Of a DNA stretch of 47,929 nt, positions 1 through 8,804 are shown piece after piece (the stretch's first letter is position 1; the number at the start of each line of letters is the position of its first letter). The position numbers and the translations under genes are program-made. The stretch comes from Rhodospirillaceae bacterium. GTDB taxonomy: Bacteria > Pseudomonadota > Alphaproteobacteria > UBA828. The notes below the pieces were generated by a model. It saw nothing but the letters and a program-made list of their open reading frames with translations, was not told where the DNA came from and ran no database searches. The stretch is taken from NCBI GenBank assembly GCA_018666805.1, contig JABIXB010000309.1:1-47929 (forward strand). The letters run 5' to 3'.

Positions 1-75
1 GCCAGACGCCAGGCTGAGCTCTATCTGACGCAGCAAATTCAATACATCTTCATCGGAATATCGCTTCCTTGCCAT
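1..75 (-). CDS. IS3-type transposase OrfA, N-terminal fragment (cut by window edge)
   Basis: The minus strand reads ATG followed by 24 open codons to the window edge, beginning MARKRYSDEDVLNLLRQIEL. A basic start followed by a helix of the form (S/P)xEdxlxxLRqiE is typical of OrfA (the helix-turn-helix subunit) of IS3-family transposases, which binds the element ends. A GGAGG ribosome binding site lies at 83-87, about seven bases before the ATG. The rest of the element is outside the window, so subgroup and intactness cannot be judged. Identification rests on 25 residues and on pattern recognition only. Confidence 0.6.
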   Translation of the reverse strand, partial: MARKRYSDEDVLNLLRQIELSLASG

Positions 76-141
76 CCCAAAACCTCCACATGTTCGCAAA
101 ATATCACGAATTACGTGGCTCAGTTATAGGGGGGCAGGACA
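1..141 (-). mobile_element. End of an IS3-like insertion sequence
   Basis: Upstream of the transposase fragment the minus strand runs 66 bases to TGTCCTGCCCCCC at 141-129, which has the 5'-TG and the C-rich run common at IS3-family terminal repeats. I place the element boundary at about 141. Beyond it an open frame starts that looks like the end of an interrupted gene. The partner repeat and the target-site duplication lie outside the window, so the exact boundary is inferred. Confidence 0.45.
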
Positions 142-228
142 AACTATTTCATCGATGTTTGGGATGTTTCGGTGCCCGAGCTTGATGTCTATTCGGCGCT
201 CAACGGGACCGTTCCCGCAGGGCAGTAA
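142..228 (+). pseudogene. Probable 3' remnant of a sugar-binding protein gene
   Basis: From the proposed IS boundary a frame without start codon reads 28 codons to TAA at 226-228, ending in VYSALNGTVPAGQ. It lies 105 bases upstream of a CUT2-type ABC ATPase, the place normally held by the periplasmic binding protein gene, and is followed by a strong stem-loop as at the two other binding-protein/transporter junctions in this window. I infer that the binding protein was cut by the IS. The fragment is too short to recognise by itself. Confidence 0.35.
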
Positions 229-267
229 CAGGGCAGTAATATCGGCTAATTTGCCCGCTACGCGTAA

Positions 268-297
268 CAGGGCGCGGAGGCTCACCTCCGCGCCCTG
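268..297 (+). promoter_or_regulatory. Intergenic stem-loop before the sugar ABC transporter genes
   Basis: A perfect 13-bp inverted repeat (CAGGGCGCGGAGG and its complement) encloses a CTCA loop. No T-run follows, so it is not a textbook intrinsic terminator. Such hairpins between binding-protein and membrane-component genes commonly protect the upstream mRNA and lower expression of the downstream genes. Confidence 0.6.
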
Positions 298-333
298 TGT
301 CCGTAAGCACCCTATTGCCGCGTGTAAAATCCG

Positions 334-1881
334 ATGACTGACCAACCCGCGATCGCCGTGCGTATTTCGAAGCTTGCCAAAAGCTTCGGCCCGACTGTGG
401 CGTTGCAGGATCTCAGCTTGGAGATCAGGCAGGGCGAAGTTCATGCACTGCTCGGCGAAAACGGTGCCGGAAAATCGACGCTGGTTAAAATAATGAGCGG
501 CCTCAGCCGGCCCGACCATGGCGACATACACCTGTTTGAGGAGGCCGCCCATATTCGCGGCCCCAAGGATGCGCACCGCCTCGGCGTGCAAACCGCGTTT
601 CAGGTAATCTCACTGATCAATACCCTTACGGTGAGCCAGAACATGCTGTTGCCCTATGAGCCAGCCGGTGTGCACGGGCTTATCCGGCGCCGGCGCAGTG
701 AGGAAATTACTCGCGATGTTCTCGCCCGCTACGGCCTCGACGATATCGACCCGCAGCGTGAAGTGGGCGACCTGGACTTGCCGACACGGCAGAAGCTCGA
801 AATCGTGCGCGCCCTTTACCGCGACCCGCGTATCCTCCTGCTCGACGAGCCGACCTCGGCGCTATCGGCAAGCGACGTTCTGTGGCTCGGCGACCTGATC
901 GGCAAAGTCCAGCAAAGTGGCGCGACCATTGTTTTCATTTCCCACCGCATGCAGGAGGTTCGGCAATTTTGCTCGAGCCTGACGGTGCTGCGCAACGGAA
1001 CGAATGTCGGCAGCTTTCAGACCGACGGTATTTCCGACGAGGAAATTGTCGAATTGGTGATCGGCCGTTCGCTCGCCGCGACCTACCCGAAAAAACCGCC
1101 GCTCCCGCCGGACGATACTGCGCCGCCGGTGCTGTCGGCGCGCAATCTGGAAGTGGACGGCGCCTTGGAAGGAATTTCCCTCGATCTGGTTGCCGGCCGC
1201 TTACACGGCGTTGCCGGGCTGAACGGCATGGGCCAACGCGAGCTGTTCTATTCCCTCTTTGGCATGGTGCCGCTCTCCGCCGGGTCGCTTGAAATCGGCG
1301 GACAACCCGTGCTGTTGCGCTCGCCGGGCGATGCGGTGAAGGCCAATATCGGCATCAGCCTGGTGCCCGAGGAGCGAAAGACCGAAGCCCTCTTTCTTGA
1401 AATGACCGGGCGCGAAAATATCTCGCTGCCGATTATCGGCGGTTTCGTTAAAGGCGGTCTCATTCAGGGCGCCAAGGAGAGCGCCGCCGTGCGCCGGGTG
1501 CTCGATATGGTACAGGTCGAGGCGCGCGCCCTCTACACGCCGTGCAAGGATTTTAGCGGCGGCAACCAGCAAAAAATCGTCCTCGCCAAATGGCTCTTGG
1601 CCGAGAGCCGGGTGCTTCTGCTCTATGACCCGACACGCGGCGTCGATGTCGGCACCAAGGCAGAAATTTACCAGCTCATTCGCGCCTACACCGATGCCGG
1701 CGGCGCTGTTCTTCTCTATTCCACTGATGTGCCGGAGCTAGTCAATCTTTGCGATGACGTGTTGGTCATCTATCGTGGGCGCGAGGCGGCACGGCTTGAG
1801 AAGGCCGAGCTCAGCGAAGCAAATATCATGCGCGCCGCGCTCGGCAATAGCGGCTCGGCGTCCGGCGAAAACGCCGCCTGA
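334..1881 (+). CDS. Sugar ABC transporter ATP-binding protein (CUT2, RbsA/MglA type)
   Basis: This 515-residue protein has two nucleotide-binding domains, the architecture of CUT2 sugar importers (ribose, galactose, xylose type); it would drive uptake from the cytoplasmic face of the inner membrane. The first domain has Walker A GENGAGKS at residues 41-48 and Walker B ILLLDEPTSAL near 167-177, with a degenerate signature. The second has an intact SGGNQQK signature near 408 but a Walker B of the form YDPTRGVDVG near 432 and no recognisable Walker A, the usual asymmetry of this family. Its TGA stop overlaps the ATG of the permease by one base (TGATG), so the two are translationally coupled. Substrate is unknown because the binding protein appears lost to the IS. 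Confidence 0.9.
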   Translation: MTDQPAIAVRISKLAKSFGPTVALQDLSLEIRQGEVHALLGENGAGKSTLVKIMSGLSRPDHGDIHLFEEAAHIRGPKDAHRLGVQTAFQVISLINTLTVSQNMLLPYEPAGVHGLIRRRRSEEITRDVLARYGLDDIDPQREVGDLDLPTRQKLEIVRALYRDPRILLLDEPTSALSASDVLWLGDLIGKVQQSGATIVFISHRMQEVRQFCSSLTVLRNGTNVGSFQTDGISDEEIVELVIGRSLAATYPKKPPLPPDDTAPPVLSARNLEVDGALEGISLDLVAGRLHGVAGLNGMGQRELFYSLFGMVPLSAGSLEIGGQPVLLRSPGDAVKANIGISLVPEERKTEALFLEMTGRENISLPIIGGFVKGGLIQGAKESAAVRRVLDMVQVEARALYTPCKDFSGGNQQKIVLAKWLLAESRVLLLYDPTRGVDVGTKAEIYQLIRAYTDAGGAVLLYSTDVPELVNLCDDVLVIYRGREAARLEKAELSEANIMRAALGNSGSASGENAA

Positions 1882-3956
1882 TGGCGGCCATCGGCATGTT
1901 CGATTATCTCCGCAGTGCTTTCAATTGGCGCCGCCAGCGCGGTAGCATCGTGGCGCTCGGCGTCTTTGTTTTGATGCTGGTGATCCTCCAGCTCATTACC
2001 GGCCAAGGCATCAGCTATTTCGACATATCCTCGATCACCTCGGGCGCCGCAACCCTGGCACTCGCCGCGCTCGGCGAAACCCTGGTGGTGCTGGCCGGCG
2101 GCCTCGACCTTTCAGCCGGAGCGGTTGTTTCACTGGTCAATGTCATTCTCGTCACGCAATTGGCGAATTCGGAAATGGGGACCGCCGCCTACACGCTTGT
2201 CAGCATCGCGTTGGCGCTTGGCGTCGGTACGGCGTTTGGCGCCGTCAACGGCTTCCTCGTCGCCTATCTCCGCCTGCAATCGATTGTCGTCACCCTGGCG
2301 ACGATGCTGATCGCCCAGGGCAGCGCGTTGCTCATTCTTAAATTTCCGGGCGGCGAAATGCCATGGGATTTCAGCCTGATTTTCACCGGCGATGTTATTG
2401 TCGACGGCCTTCCCGCCCCGGTCGTCGTGCTGCTGGTTGCCGTGGCGTTCTGGCTGTTGCTCAAGAACACGCGCCTCGGCACGGCGATCTATGCAATCGG
2501 TAGCGACGCGGAGTCAGCCGCCAGCAACGGCATCGATGTGCGGCTCGTGCGCTTTCTCACCTTTACCTTTGCCGGCACGGCATATGGCGCGGCGGGGCTG
2601 TTTATCAGTGCCAATATGGGCGGCGGCGATCCGTTGATCGGCAGCAAGATGCTGCTCCAGATATTCGCCGCCGTGGTGCTCGGCGGAACGCTGATCGGCG
2701 GCGGCCGGGGCGGCTGCGTCGGCACGATCTTCGGCGCCCTCACCTTAACCATTCTGGTCAATATTTTCCTCGTTCTTGGCGTGCGCACCTATTACACGCC
2801 AGTCGTCGAGGGCGTGATTCTGCTGCTCGCCGTTCTCGGCTTTTCGCTCGGGGCTGATTCGCCGGTCTTCGGTCACCTGCGCTATTGGCGGCACACGCTG
2901 CAAGCGATGCGGCAAGGCACGCTTCCCGGGCGACTTTCCGCCCTCGGCGCGGCGGTGCGATTGGACCGGCTGGCGGGCGGCAAGCAGGCGGCGGATGTGA
3001 TTCCGGTCTCGTGGTTCACGCGCAATCGCGCCACGCTCAGATTTTCCGTCCCGCCCTACCTCATCTATATCCTGGTTTTGATCGCCACCATCGTGCTTGC
3101 GGGCAGTGACTTTTCGACCATTGGCTACCTCAACGCCATGCTGATATTTACCGCCTTTCTCGCCATTCTCGGGCTCGGCCAAGGCACCGTCATCATCAGC
3201 GGCGGGCTCGACCTCTCGGTTCCCTGGACCATCACCTTCACCGCCATTGTCGCGACAACGCTGACCAACGGACTTGATGCGCCTGCGGTCTGGGTTATCC
3301 CGCTCTCCCTGGCCGCCGGTATCGCCATCGGTTTTCTCAATGGCTCGGTGATCGTGCTATTCGGCCTCTCACCGGTGATTGTGACCCTGGCGATGAATGG
3401 CGTGCTGGAAGGCGTGTCTCTGCTGTTCAGCGGCGGAGCGCCGATCGGTAAGGCGCCGCCGGTGCTCGACTGGTTCGTCTCCGGCCGGCTCGGCGGTATT
3501 GCACCGGTCGGCTGGTTTCTGATTGCGTTCGTCATCGCGGCGACGCTGCTGCTCAATTACACGGCCATCGGCCGGCGCATCTTCGCCATCGGCAACAGCG
3601 CCCTGGTGGCGCGGCTCTCCGGCGTGCGGACCGGCCTTCCGACCCTCTTCGCCTATGTGCTGAGCGGATTTTGCTCGGCCATTGTCGGCATTCTTCTCGC
3701 CGGCTTCAGCTCGCAGGCCTTCTACGGCATGGGCGATCCCTATCTGCTCTCGTCAATCGCCGTGGTCGTTCTTGGCGGTACGCTGATTACCGGCGGGCGC
3801 GGCCATTATCTCGGTATTTTCGGCGGCGCGATCCTGTTTACCGCGCTCGGCATCATGCTCTCCGGCACGGTGTTGCCCGAAGCGGTGCGCAACATCATTT
3901 ACGGCGTGGTGGTGCTCGGCGCGATCATCGCCCTCAGGGAGCGGCGCGCGGCATAA
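1881..3956 (+). CDS. Fused double permease of a CUT2 sugar ABC transporter
   Basis: At 691 residues this is about twice a RbsC/YjfF-type permease. Residues about 1-335 and 385-691 each form a complete hydrophobic permease domain, and each ends with the same motif, VVLGGTLIGGGRG near 267 and VVLGGTLITGGRG near 631. A hydrophilic linker of about 50 residues rich in R, G and A joins them. In most CUT2 systems the two permeases are separate genes or one homodimer; here one chain would supply both halves of the channel. The start is fixed by the TGATG overlap with the ATPase gene. No other gene follows on this strand before the convergent operon at 3966. Confidence 0.88.
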   Translation: MAAIGMFDYLRSAFNWRRQRGSIVALGVFVLMLVILQLITGQGISYFDISSITSGAATLALAALGETLVVLAGGLDLSAGAVVSLVNVILVTQLANSEMGTAAYTLVSIALALGVGTAFGAVNGFLVAYLRLQSIVVTLATMLIAQGSALLILKFPGGEMPWDFSLIFTGDVIVDGLPAPVVVLLVAVAFWLLLKNTRLGTAIYAIGSDAESAASNGIDVRLVRFLTFTFAGTAYGAAGLFISANMGGGDPLIGSKMLLQIFAAVVLGGTLIGGGRGGCVGTIFGALTLTILVNIFLVLGVRTYYTPVVEGVILLLAVLGFSLGADSPVFGHLRYWRHTLQAMRQGTLPGRLSALGAAVRLDRLAGGKQAADVIPVSWFTRNRATLRFSVPPYLIYILVLIATIVLAGSDFSTIGYLNAMLIFTAFLAILGLGQGTVIISGGLDLSVPWTITFTAIVATTLTNGLDAPAVWVIPLSLAAGIAIGFLNGSVIVLFGLSPVIVTLAMNGVLEGVSLLFSGGAPIGKAPPVLDWFVSGRLGGIAPVGWFLIAFVIAATLLLNYTAIGRRIFAIGNSALVARLSGVRTGLPTLFAYVLSGFCSAIVGILLAGFSSQAFYGMGDPYLLSSIAVVVLGGTLITGGRGHYLGIFGGAILFTALGIMLSGTVLPEAVRNIIYGVVVLGAIIALRERRAA

Positions 3957-3965
3957 CGGCTCAGG

Positions 3966-5060
3966 TCAAAAGAAGGCCTCGCCGGTATCGCGGTCAAAAA
4001 CATGGAGTTTCTCGCTGTTGACGGCGATACCGCAAGCGTCTCCGGGCTGGCCCAATTCGGCAATCTTGCGTTTGATCGTCATGCGATCCTGGCCGAAATC
4101 AGCCTCGATAAGCATATCGCCGCCCAACGGCTCGGTGACGAAAATCTTGGCCGAAAGTTCCAGGCCGTGATCCGTGCCCATCTCGATTGTAAGGTCGTCG
4201 GGGCGGATTCCGAGGCGCACCTCGCGCGCCGCACCCTTTGTTTCGAGAATTCGCGATTGCTCGCCGCCGAGCGCCAAATTCATATTGTCATAGACCAGCG
4301 AGGCTGAATCGCCCGCACCTTCGATACGGCAATCGAGAAAATTCATCGGCGGCTCGCCGACGAATCCGGCAACGAATTCATTAACCGGGTGGTTATAAAT
4401 TTCGCCCGGCGTGCCGAGCTGCTGCAACACGCCTTCATGCATAACGGCGATGCGATCCGCCATGGTCATGCCCTCGAGCTGATCATGCGTGACATAAACC
4501 GTCGTCGTCTCGAGCCGGCGTTGCAGATGCTTCAATTCGCCGCGCATATGCGAGCGCAGCTTGGCGTCGAGATGGGCGATCGGCTCATCGAACAGAAACA
4601 CTTTGGGCTCGCGCACGATCGCCCGGCCGATGGCGGTGCGCTGTTTTTGCCCGCCACTGAGCTCGACAGGTTTGCGCTGCAAAAGCTCCTCGATTTCCAG
4701 CATTTGCGCCGCCCACACGACGCGCTCCTTGATATCCGTCTTGTTCATTCTTTGCAGCTTGAGCGGATTGGCCATGTTTTCGAACACCGTCTTATGCGGA
4801 TAGAGCGCATAATTTTCGAATACCATGGCGATATCGCGGTCGCGCGGCGGAATATCATTGACCTTGAGGTCGCCGAAAAACACCTCGCCCGAGGAGATGA
4901 ATTCGAGCCCGGCCAGCATGCGGAGCGTCGATGACTTGCCGCAGCCCGAGGGGCCCAAAAGGCAGAGAAACTCATTGTCCCGCACCTCGATATTAAGTTC
5001 CTTTACGGCCATGGTTTTGCCGTAATATTTCCAGACGTCCTTGATGGTTACAGACGTCAT
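3966..5060 (-). CDS. Carbohydrate ABC transporter ATP-binding protein (UgpC/MalK type)
   Basis: This 364-residue protein is the last gene of a binding protein-permease-permease-ATPase operon. It has Walker A GPSGCGKS at 36-43, signature LSGGQKQR at 134-141, Walker B VFLFDEP ending at about 160, an H-loop near 192 and a C-terminal OB-fold (TOBE-type) regulatory domain from about residue 240. The Q-loop reads MVFENYALYPH, so the usual glutamine is Glu82, and the D-loop reads AHLDAKL instead of SNLDAKL. Both variants suggest a divergent CUT1 subgroup. The start is the ATG after a short gap behind the permease gene. The substrate may be a polyol, sugar or glycerol phosphate; the sequence does not decide. 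Confidence 0.9.
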   Translation of the reverse strand: MTSVTIKDVWKYYGKTMAVKELNIEVRDNEFLCLLGPSGCGKSSTLRMLAGLEFISSGEVFFGDLKVNDIPPRDRDIAMVFENYALYPHKTVFENMANPLKLQRMNKTDIKERVVWAAQMLEIEELLQRKPVELSGGQKQRTAIGRAIVREPKVFLFDEPIAHLDAKLRSHMRGELKHLQRRLETTTVYVTHDQLEGMTMADRIAVMHEGVLQQLGTPGEIYNHPVNEFVAGFVGEPPMNFLDCRIEGAGDSASLVYDNMNLALGGEQSRILETKGAAREVRLGIRPDDLTIEMGTDHGLELSAKIFVTEPLGGDMLIEADFGQDRMTIKRKIAELGQPGDACGIAVNSEKLHVFDRDTGEAFF

Positions 5061-5106
5061 GTCAGCGCCTCCGCTTAAAAGGTAATTTACATGTTCCGTT
5101 CATGAC

Positions 5107-5985
5107 CTACTCCCGAACCGCGCCCATGGTGAGACCGGTCACAAGATAGCGCCGGATAAGAAGACCGAGAAACATCATCGGCACGGTGGTGACGACACCG
5201 GCGGCCATGATGCTGCCCCATTGAATCTTGACCGGCTGCACCAGCTCGGCGGTGGCAACGGGTAGAGTTTTAGCGCCGCCCGAGCCGATGATCGACGCGA
5301 AGAGAAAATCATTCCAGCCGAACAGCACGCAGAGCACGATAAAGGCACCAACGCCCGGCGCTACCAGCGGCATGATCATGCGCAATGCCTGCCAGCGATT
5401 GGCGCCGTCGCAGAGCGCGGCTTCCTCGATGGCGTAGGGCACATTGTCGAAGAAACCCTTCAGAATCCAAATCGCAAACGGCAGGTTGAAGGTGGTGTAA
5501 GCGAGGATCAGCCCGGGCAAGGTTCCGACCAGACCGGACGAGCGGAAAATGACGTAGAGCGGCACCATCACCGCAACCACCGGCGCCATGCGGGTGGAAA
5601 TGATCCAGAACAGAAGGTCCTTCTTGCCTCTGAATTCGGCGCGTGACAGCGCATAGGCGGCCATCGAGCCAAGGAACACCGAGACCACGGCCGAGCCCAG
5701 TGAGGCGATCAGACTGTTGCGCATATATTCGCCGAAATGTTTTTCGGTGAAGAGTTCGACATAGTGCGCACCGGTCGGTTTGAAATCGAACATCACCCCG
5801 ACCCCGCCCCAATCGCCCTCCGCCGGCAGCTTGAACGCGTCGAGCAAATCCTTGAACGAGGAAGTCAGCATGATGGCGAGAGGCAACACGGTCCAGACGA
5901 AGAAGATGATCAGAAACAGAATGACCAGCACCGAGAACGCCGTGCGCGCCGGCGATTTGTAGCGAACGATCTCGCGCGACGCCAT
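5107..5985 (-). CDS. Carbohydrate ABC transporter permease (MalG/UgpE type)
   Basis: This 292-residue inner-membrane protein has about six hydrophobic segments and the EAA loop (EEAALCDGANRW) that docks on the ATPase. It resembles the MalG-type second permease of CUT1 importers. It starts only three bases after the stop of the preceding permease gene and is followed, after 46 bases, by the ATPase. The two permeases form the heterodimeric channel. Confidence 0.9.
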   Translation of the reverse strand: MASREIVRYKSPARTAFSVLVILFLIIFFVWTVLPLAIMLTSSFKDLLDAFKLPAEGDWGGVGVMFDFKPTGAHYVELFTEKHFGEYMRNSLIASLGSAVVSVFLGSMAAYALSRAEFRGKKDLLFWIISTRMAPVVAVMVPLYVIFRSSGLVGTLPGLILAYTTFNLPFAIWILKGFFDNVPYAIEEAALCDGANRWQALRMIMPLVAPGVGAFIVLCVLFGWNDFLFASIIGSGGAKTLPVATAELVQPVKIQWGSIMAAGVVTTVPMMFLGLLIRRYLVTGLTMGAVRE

Positions 5986-5988
5986 GCC

Positions 5989-6969
5989 CTAATCCATCCC
6001 GTCTGTTTTGATCTTGCGGGTTGGGTCTTCGAATATTTTGGTAAGAATCAAGCCAAGCAGTATCGTCAGCAACAGCAGGGTAAAGGCGATCGCAGCACCG
6101 CGGCCAAGTTCAAAGAATTTGAACGACACATCGAACAGATAGGTCGGCAAAATCTTGGTGGCATTGGCCGGGCCGCCGCCGGTCATGATCAGGATGGTGT
6201 CGATAAAGCGGAAATTATCCATGAAGCGTAACAGGATCGCGATCAGCAGGAAGGGATACAGATTGGGCAGCGCCACGCTGAAAAAATTCCGCAGCGGCCC
6301 GGCGCCGTCGACCATATTCGCCTCAAGCTGTTCCTGCGGTACGCGCTTCAGGCCGGCCAACGTGATCAGCGCGATCAAGGGAGTCCATTGCCAGACGTCG
6401 GTGGCGACGATGCCGGCCATGGCCCAGGATTTATTGCCGAGAATCGTGCCGCCATCGAGCACGCCGAGGCTGCGCAGCAACCAGAAATACCAGCCGAACG
6501 TACCGTTATAGAGAAACATATAAAGAAAACCGGCAACCACCGGGGCCATCATCATCGGCATCAGAAATATGGTGATGAAGAGTTTTTCCAGTCGGGAATT
6601 GTTGAGAATAACGGCGACCAAAACGCCGAGCGAAATCTCAACCGAAAGACAGAGGGCGCTGTATTTAAACAGCGTGACCCAGCCGCGGGCAAAACTCTTG
6701 TCGCTGAAAAGCCGGGTGAAATTATCAACGCCGGCCCACAGATCCGACTTGCCCGGCGCCAGTTGCACTTCGTGCAGGCTCATATAAATCAGCCACACAA
6801 AGGGATAGAGAGATATCGCCGCCAGCAGCAACACTGCCGGCAGCAGCAGCCACATCAAATAATAGCGTGCCGGCTGGTTGTTGAATATCTGCGGGCTATG
6901 ATCGACCCGCCGCACACCCCGGTATGCGCTTTGCTCCGGCGGCTCGCGGTGAATGGTATTTACAGCCAT
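5989..6969 (-). CDS. Carbohydrate ABC transporter permease (MalF/UgpA type)
   Basis: This 326-residue inner-membrane protein has an N-terminal cytoplasmic stretch of about 30 residues, then six predicted membrane segments and an EAA-type loop (EANMVDGAGPLRNF). It is the first permease of the CUT1 operon and lies between the binding protein gene (124 bases upstream, across a stem-loop) and the second permease gene. Confidence 0.9.
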   Translation of the reverse strand: MAVNTIHREPPEQSAYRGVRRVDHSPQIFNNQPARYYLMWLLLPAVLLLAAISLYPFVWLIYMSLHEVQLAPGKSDLWAGVDNFTRLFSDKSFARGWVTLFKYSALCLSVEISLGVLVAVILNNSRLEKLFITIFLMPMMMAPVVAGFLYMFLYNGTFGWYFWLLRSLGVLDGGTILGNKSWAMAGIVATDVWQWTPLIALITLAGLKRVPQEQLEANMVDGAGPLRNFFSVALPNLYPFLLIAILLRFMDNFRFIDTILIMTGGGPANATKILPTYLFDVSFKFFELGRGAAIAFTLLLLTILLGLILTKIFEDPTRKIKTDGMD

Positions 6970-7023
6970 GAATGAATTCCGAACAGCACGCGCGGGTCAA
7001 TCGACATCAAACGCCAAGTGAGA

Positions 7024-7059
7024 GCCCGCTGCCACAGCCGCTTGGCGGTGACAGCGGGC
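7024..7059 (-). promoter_or_regulatory. Intergenic stem-loop between binding protein and permease genes
   Basis: An 8-bp outer stem (GCCCGCTG/CAGCGGGC) encloses further pairs CAC/GTG and CCGC/GGCG with a three-base loop, separated by one mismatch and one unpaired base. It lies in the 124-base gap between the binding protein stop and the permease start. The location is typical of elements that stabilise the binding-protein mRNA and give it more product than the permeases. Confidence 0.55.
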
Positions 7060-7093
7060 AATCCCAGCCGCAAACCCGAAGACGCCTAAACCC

Positions 7094-8620
7094 CTAGACG
7101 CCGTGCATCGCGTTGAGCTCGTCCCCGATGGACTCGCAAGCCTCCTGGGCGGAAAGTTCGCCCGAGATGCATTGCTGGGTCCCGACGCGGACGATCTCGT
7201 GATATTCGTTGGCCTTCGGCAGCTTCGGCCCGAGCACCATATTGGGCGAACGGATGCCCTTGTCATAGACCGCTTCGAAGGTCAGCGCGTTCGGCATGCT
7301 GGTCGGGCGGTTGCGCGCCGCCTTCACTTCCGGCAGGTCGAGCACGGATCTCCGTGTCGGCGTGCCGCCAACCCCTTGCAGGACCATCAGTTGCGTCTCA
7401 TGGCTGCACGCCCAGCTGGCGAAGATAAAGGCCGCCCGTTGCAGATCCGTTGAAGCGCCGGCGTTAATGCCGATACCGCCGATGCCGCAATTGGTGGCGT
7501 TCACCACATTGCTGGTCGCGACATTCCACGATTGCTCGCCCTTCGGCCCCATGGCATAGGCGGTCTTGCCGCCGGCCGCCACCGATTGCTCGGCATCTTC
7601 GACCGACGCGGCAAACTCGTGATATTGAATCTGCATCGCCACGCCGCCGGCCGCATAGACCGTGTTCAGCTCAAGCGTGCCGTTGGTCAGATTATCGGGA
7701 TGGGACACATCGGCGAGCGCTTTGTAGCCCGCCATCGATTTGACCGATTGCGCATCGCCCCAATTTGCCGGACCCGGATTTTTCGAACCCAGCGTGTCAT
7801 CGACGGCAAAGTCGAGCCATTGGTTCTGGGCATACATATGACGCTGGATATCGAGCTGGGTAGTCCAGCCGAACGAGCCATGATGCTGGCCATAGCCATA
7901 TGGAATGGACGAATCACGTTCGTGCATCATTTTGAAGAAAGCAGCGAAATCAACCATATTTTTGTAGGTCGTATCGTCGGTGAACTCCATCCGATAGCCA
8001 TAATCGGCCTCGAAATCTTTGGTCAATTTCTCGAACAGATCCTGGCGGTAGAAGGTGCACGACACCGCACAGTCATACGGAAAAGCGCGGATCGGCCCAC
8101 GCTCGTAATAGACGCCGCAGGCATCGAGAAAATTCTCGAACCAGACATTGTCGCCATATCCTTGCGGATCGAGCGGCAGGGTATCGTCGACCGAAAACTC
8201 ATTCAGGTCGGCATAGAAATCGGCGAAAGGCGAGCCAATCGGTTTGTCCTGAACATAGTTGAGCTGATAGTCCGCCTGGCCGCTTCTGAGATCGATGCCG
8301 ACTTTCTGCTGCACCGTCGGCAGGCCATCGGTGAGAATTTCCACTTCGATGCCGGTCAAATCATAGAAGGATTTAATATTGTCGCGGATGGCAAAGGATG
8401 GCGGTGTGTTCTCCGACATGAACACCAGCTTCGAGCCTTCATATTGGCGCCACTTGGCATCCATCGACGACGCCGCATGGACCGGGTGTTTGGAAATAAC
8501 CGAACCTAGCCCGACGCCGAGCGAACCCGCACCGAGGGCGACAGCGGCGCCGCCGCCAAGTTCGAGGAATTTACGCCGGCTGATTGTTTTGTAGAGCGCA
8601 TTCTTGGGAACATGAAACAT
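7094..8620 (-). CDS. Tat-exported ABC transporter substrate-binding protein (carbohydrate type)
   Basis: The 508-residue protein begins with a twin-arginine signal (SRRKFLELGG followed by an alanine/glycine-rich hydrophobic stretch, cleavage probably after the HAA near residue 52). It is the first gene of the CUT1 operon and would capture the substrate in the periplasm as a folded protein. I chose the ATG at 8620 because GGGAG sits eight bases before it and the signal peptide then has normal length; an in-frame start 21 codons upstream has no such site. The size, above most family-1 binding proteins, fits the larger CUT1 binding proteins that go with Glu-type Q-loop ATPases. The ligand is unknown. 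Confidence 0.85.
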   Translation of the reverse strand: MFHVPKNALYKTISRRKFLELGGGAAVALGAGSLGVGLGSVISKHPVHAASSMDAKWRQYEGSKLVFMSENTPPSFAIRDNIKSFYDLTGIEVEILTDGLPTVQQKVGIDLRSGQADYQLNYVQDKPIGSPFADFYADLNEFSVDDTLPLDPQGYGDNVWFENFLDACGVYYERGPIRAFPYDCAVSCTFYRQDLFEKLTKDFEADYGYRMEFTDDTTYKNMVDFAAFFKMMHERDSSIPYGYGQHHGSFGWTTQLDIQRHMYAQNQWLDFAVDDTLGSKNPGPANWGDAQSVKSMAGYKALADVSHPDNLTNGTLELNTVYAAGGVAMQIQYHEFAASVEDAEQSVAAGGKTAYAMGPKGEQSWNVATSNVVNATNCGIGGIGINAGASTDLQRAAFIFASWACSHETQLMVLQGVGGTPTRRSVLDLPEVKAARNRPTSMPNALTFEAVYDKGIRSPNMVLGPKLPKANEYHEIVRVGTQQCISGELSAQEACESIGDELNAMHGV

Positions 8621-8804
8621 CGCATCTCTCCCTAAATTTAGTTTACGCCATTTCTGGCTTATGACTGCGGACCAAACGGGCAATGCAATTCGCGATTTTT
8701 AGGACGAAGCCCTTGAGCCGCTAGCATCTCTGCGCAAAGAATAACAACGTTCAATAGAAAATTAGTCCGCGCTGTTTGTCAACGAGTCTTTCTAAAGACG
8801 CCGT

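Noticed and set aside
155-337. A 60-codon frame before the sugar ABC ATPase
   Set aside because: Basic, low-complexity product with no ribosome site; another frame in the same DNA fits a gene remnant and a hairpin.
8777-8782. A TTGACA box on the minus strand upstream of the CUT1 binding protein gene
   Set aside because: The -35 match is perfect but no convincing -10 box lies 16-18 bases downstream.
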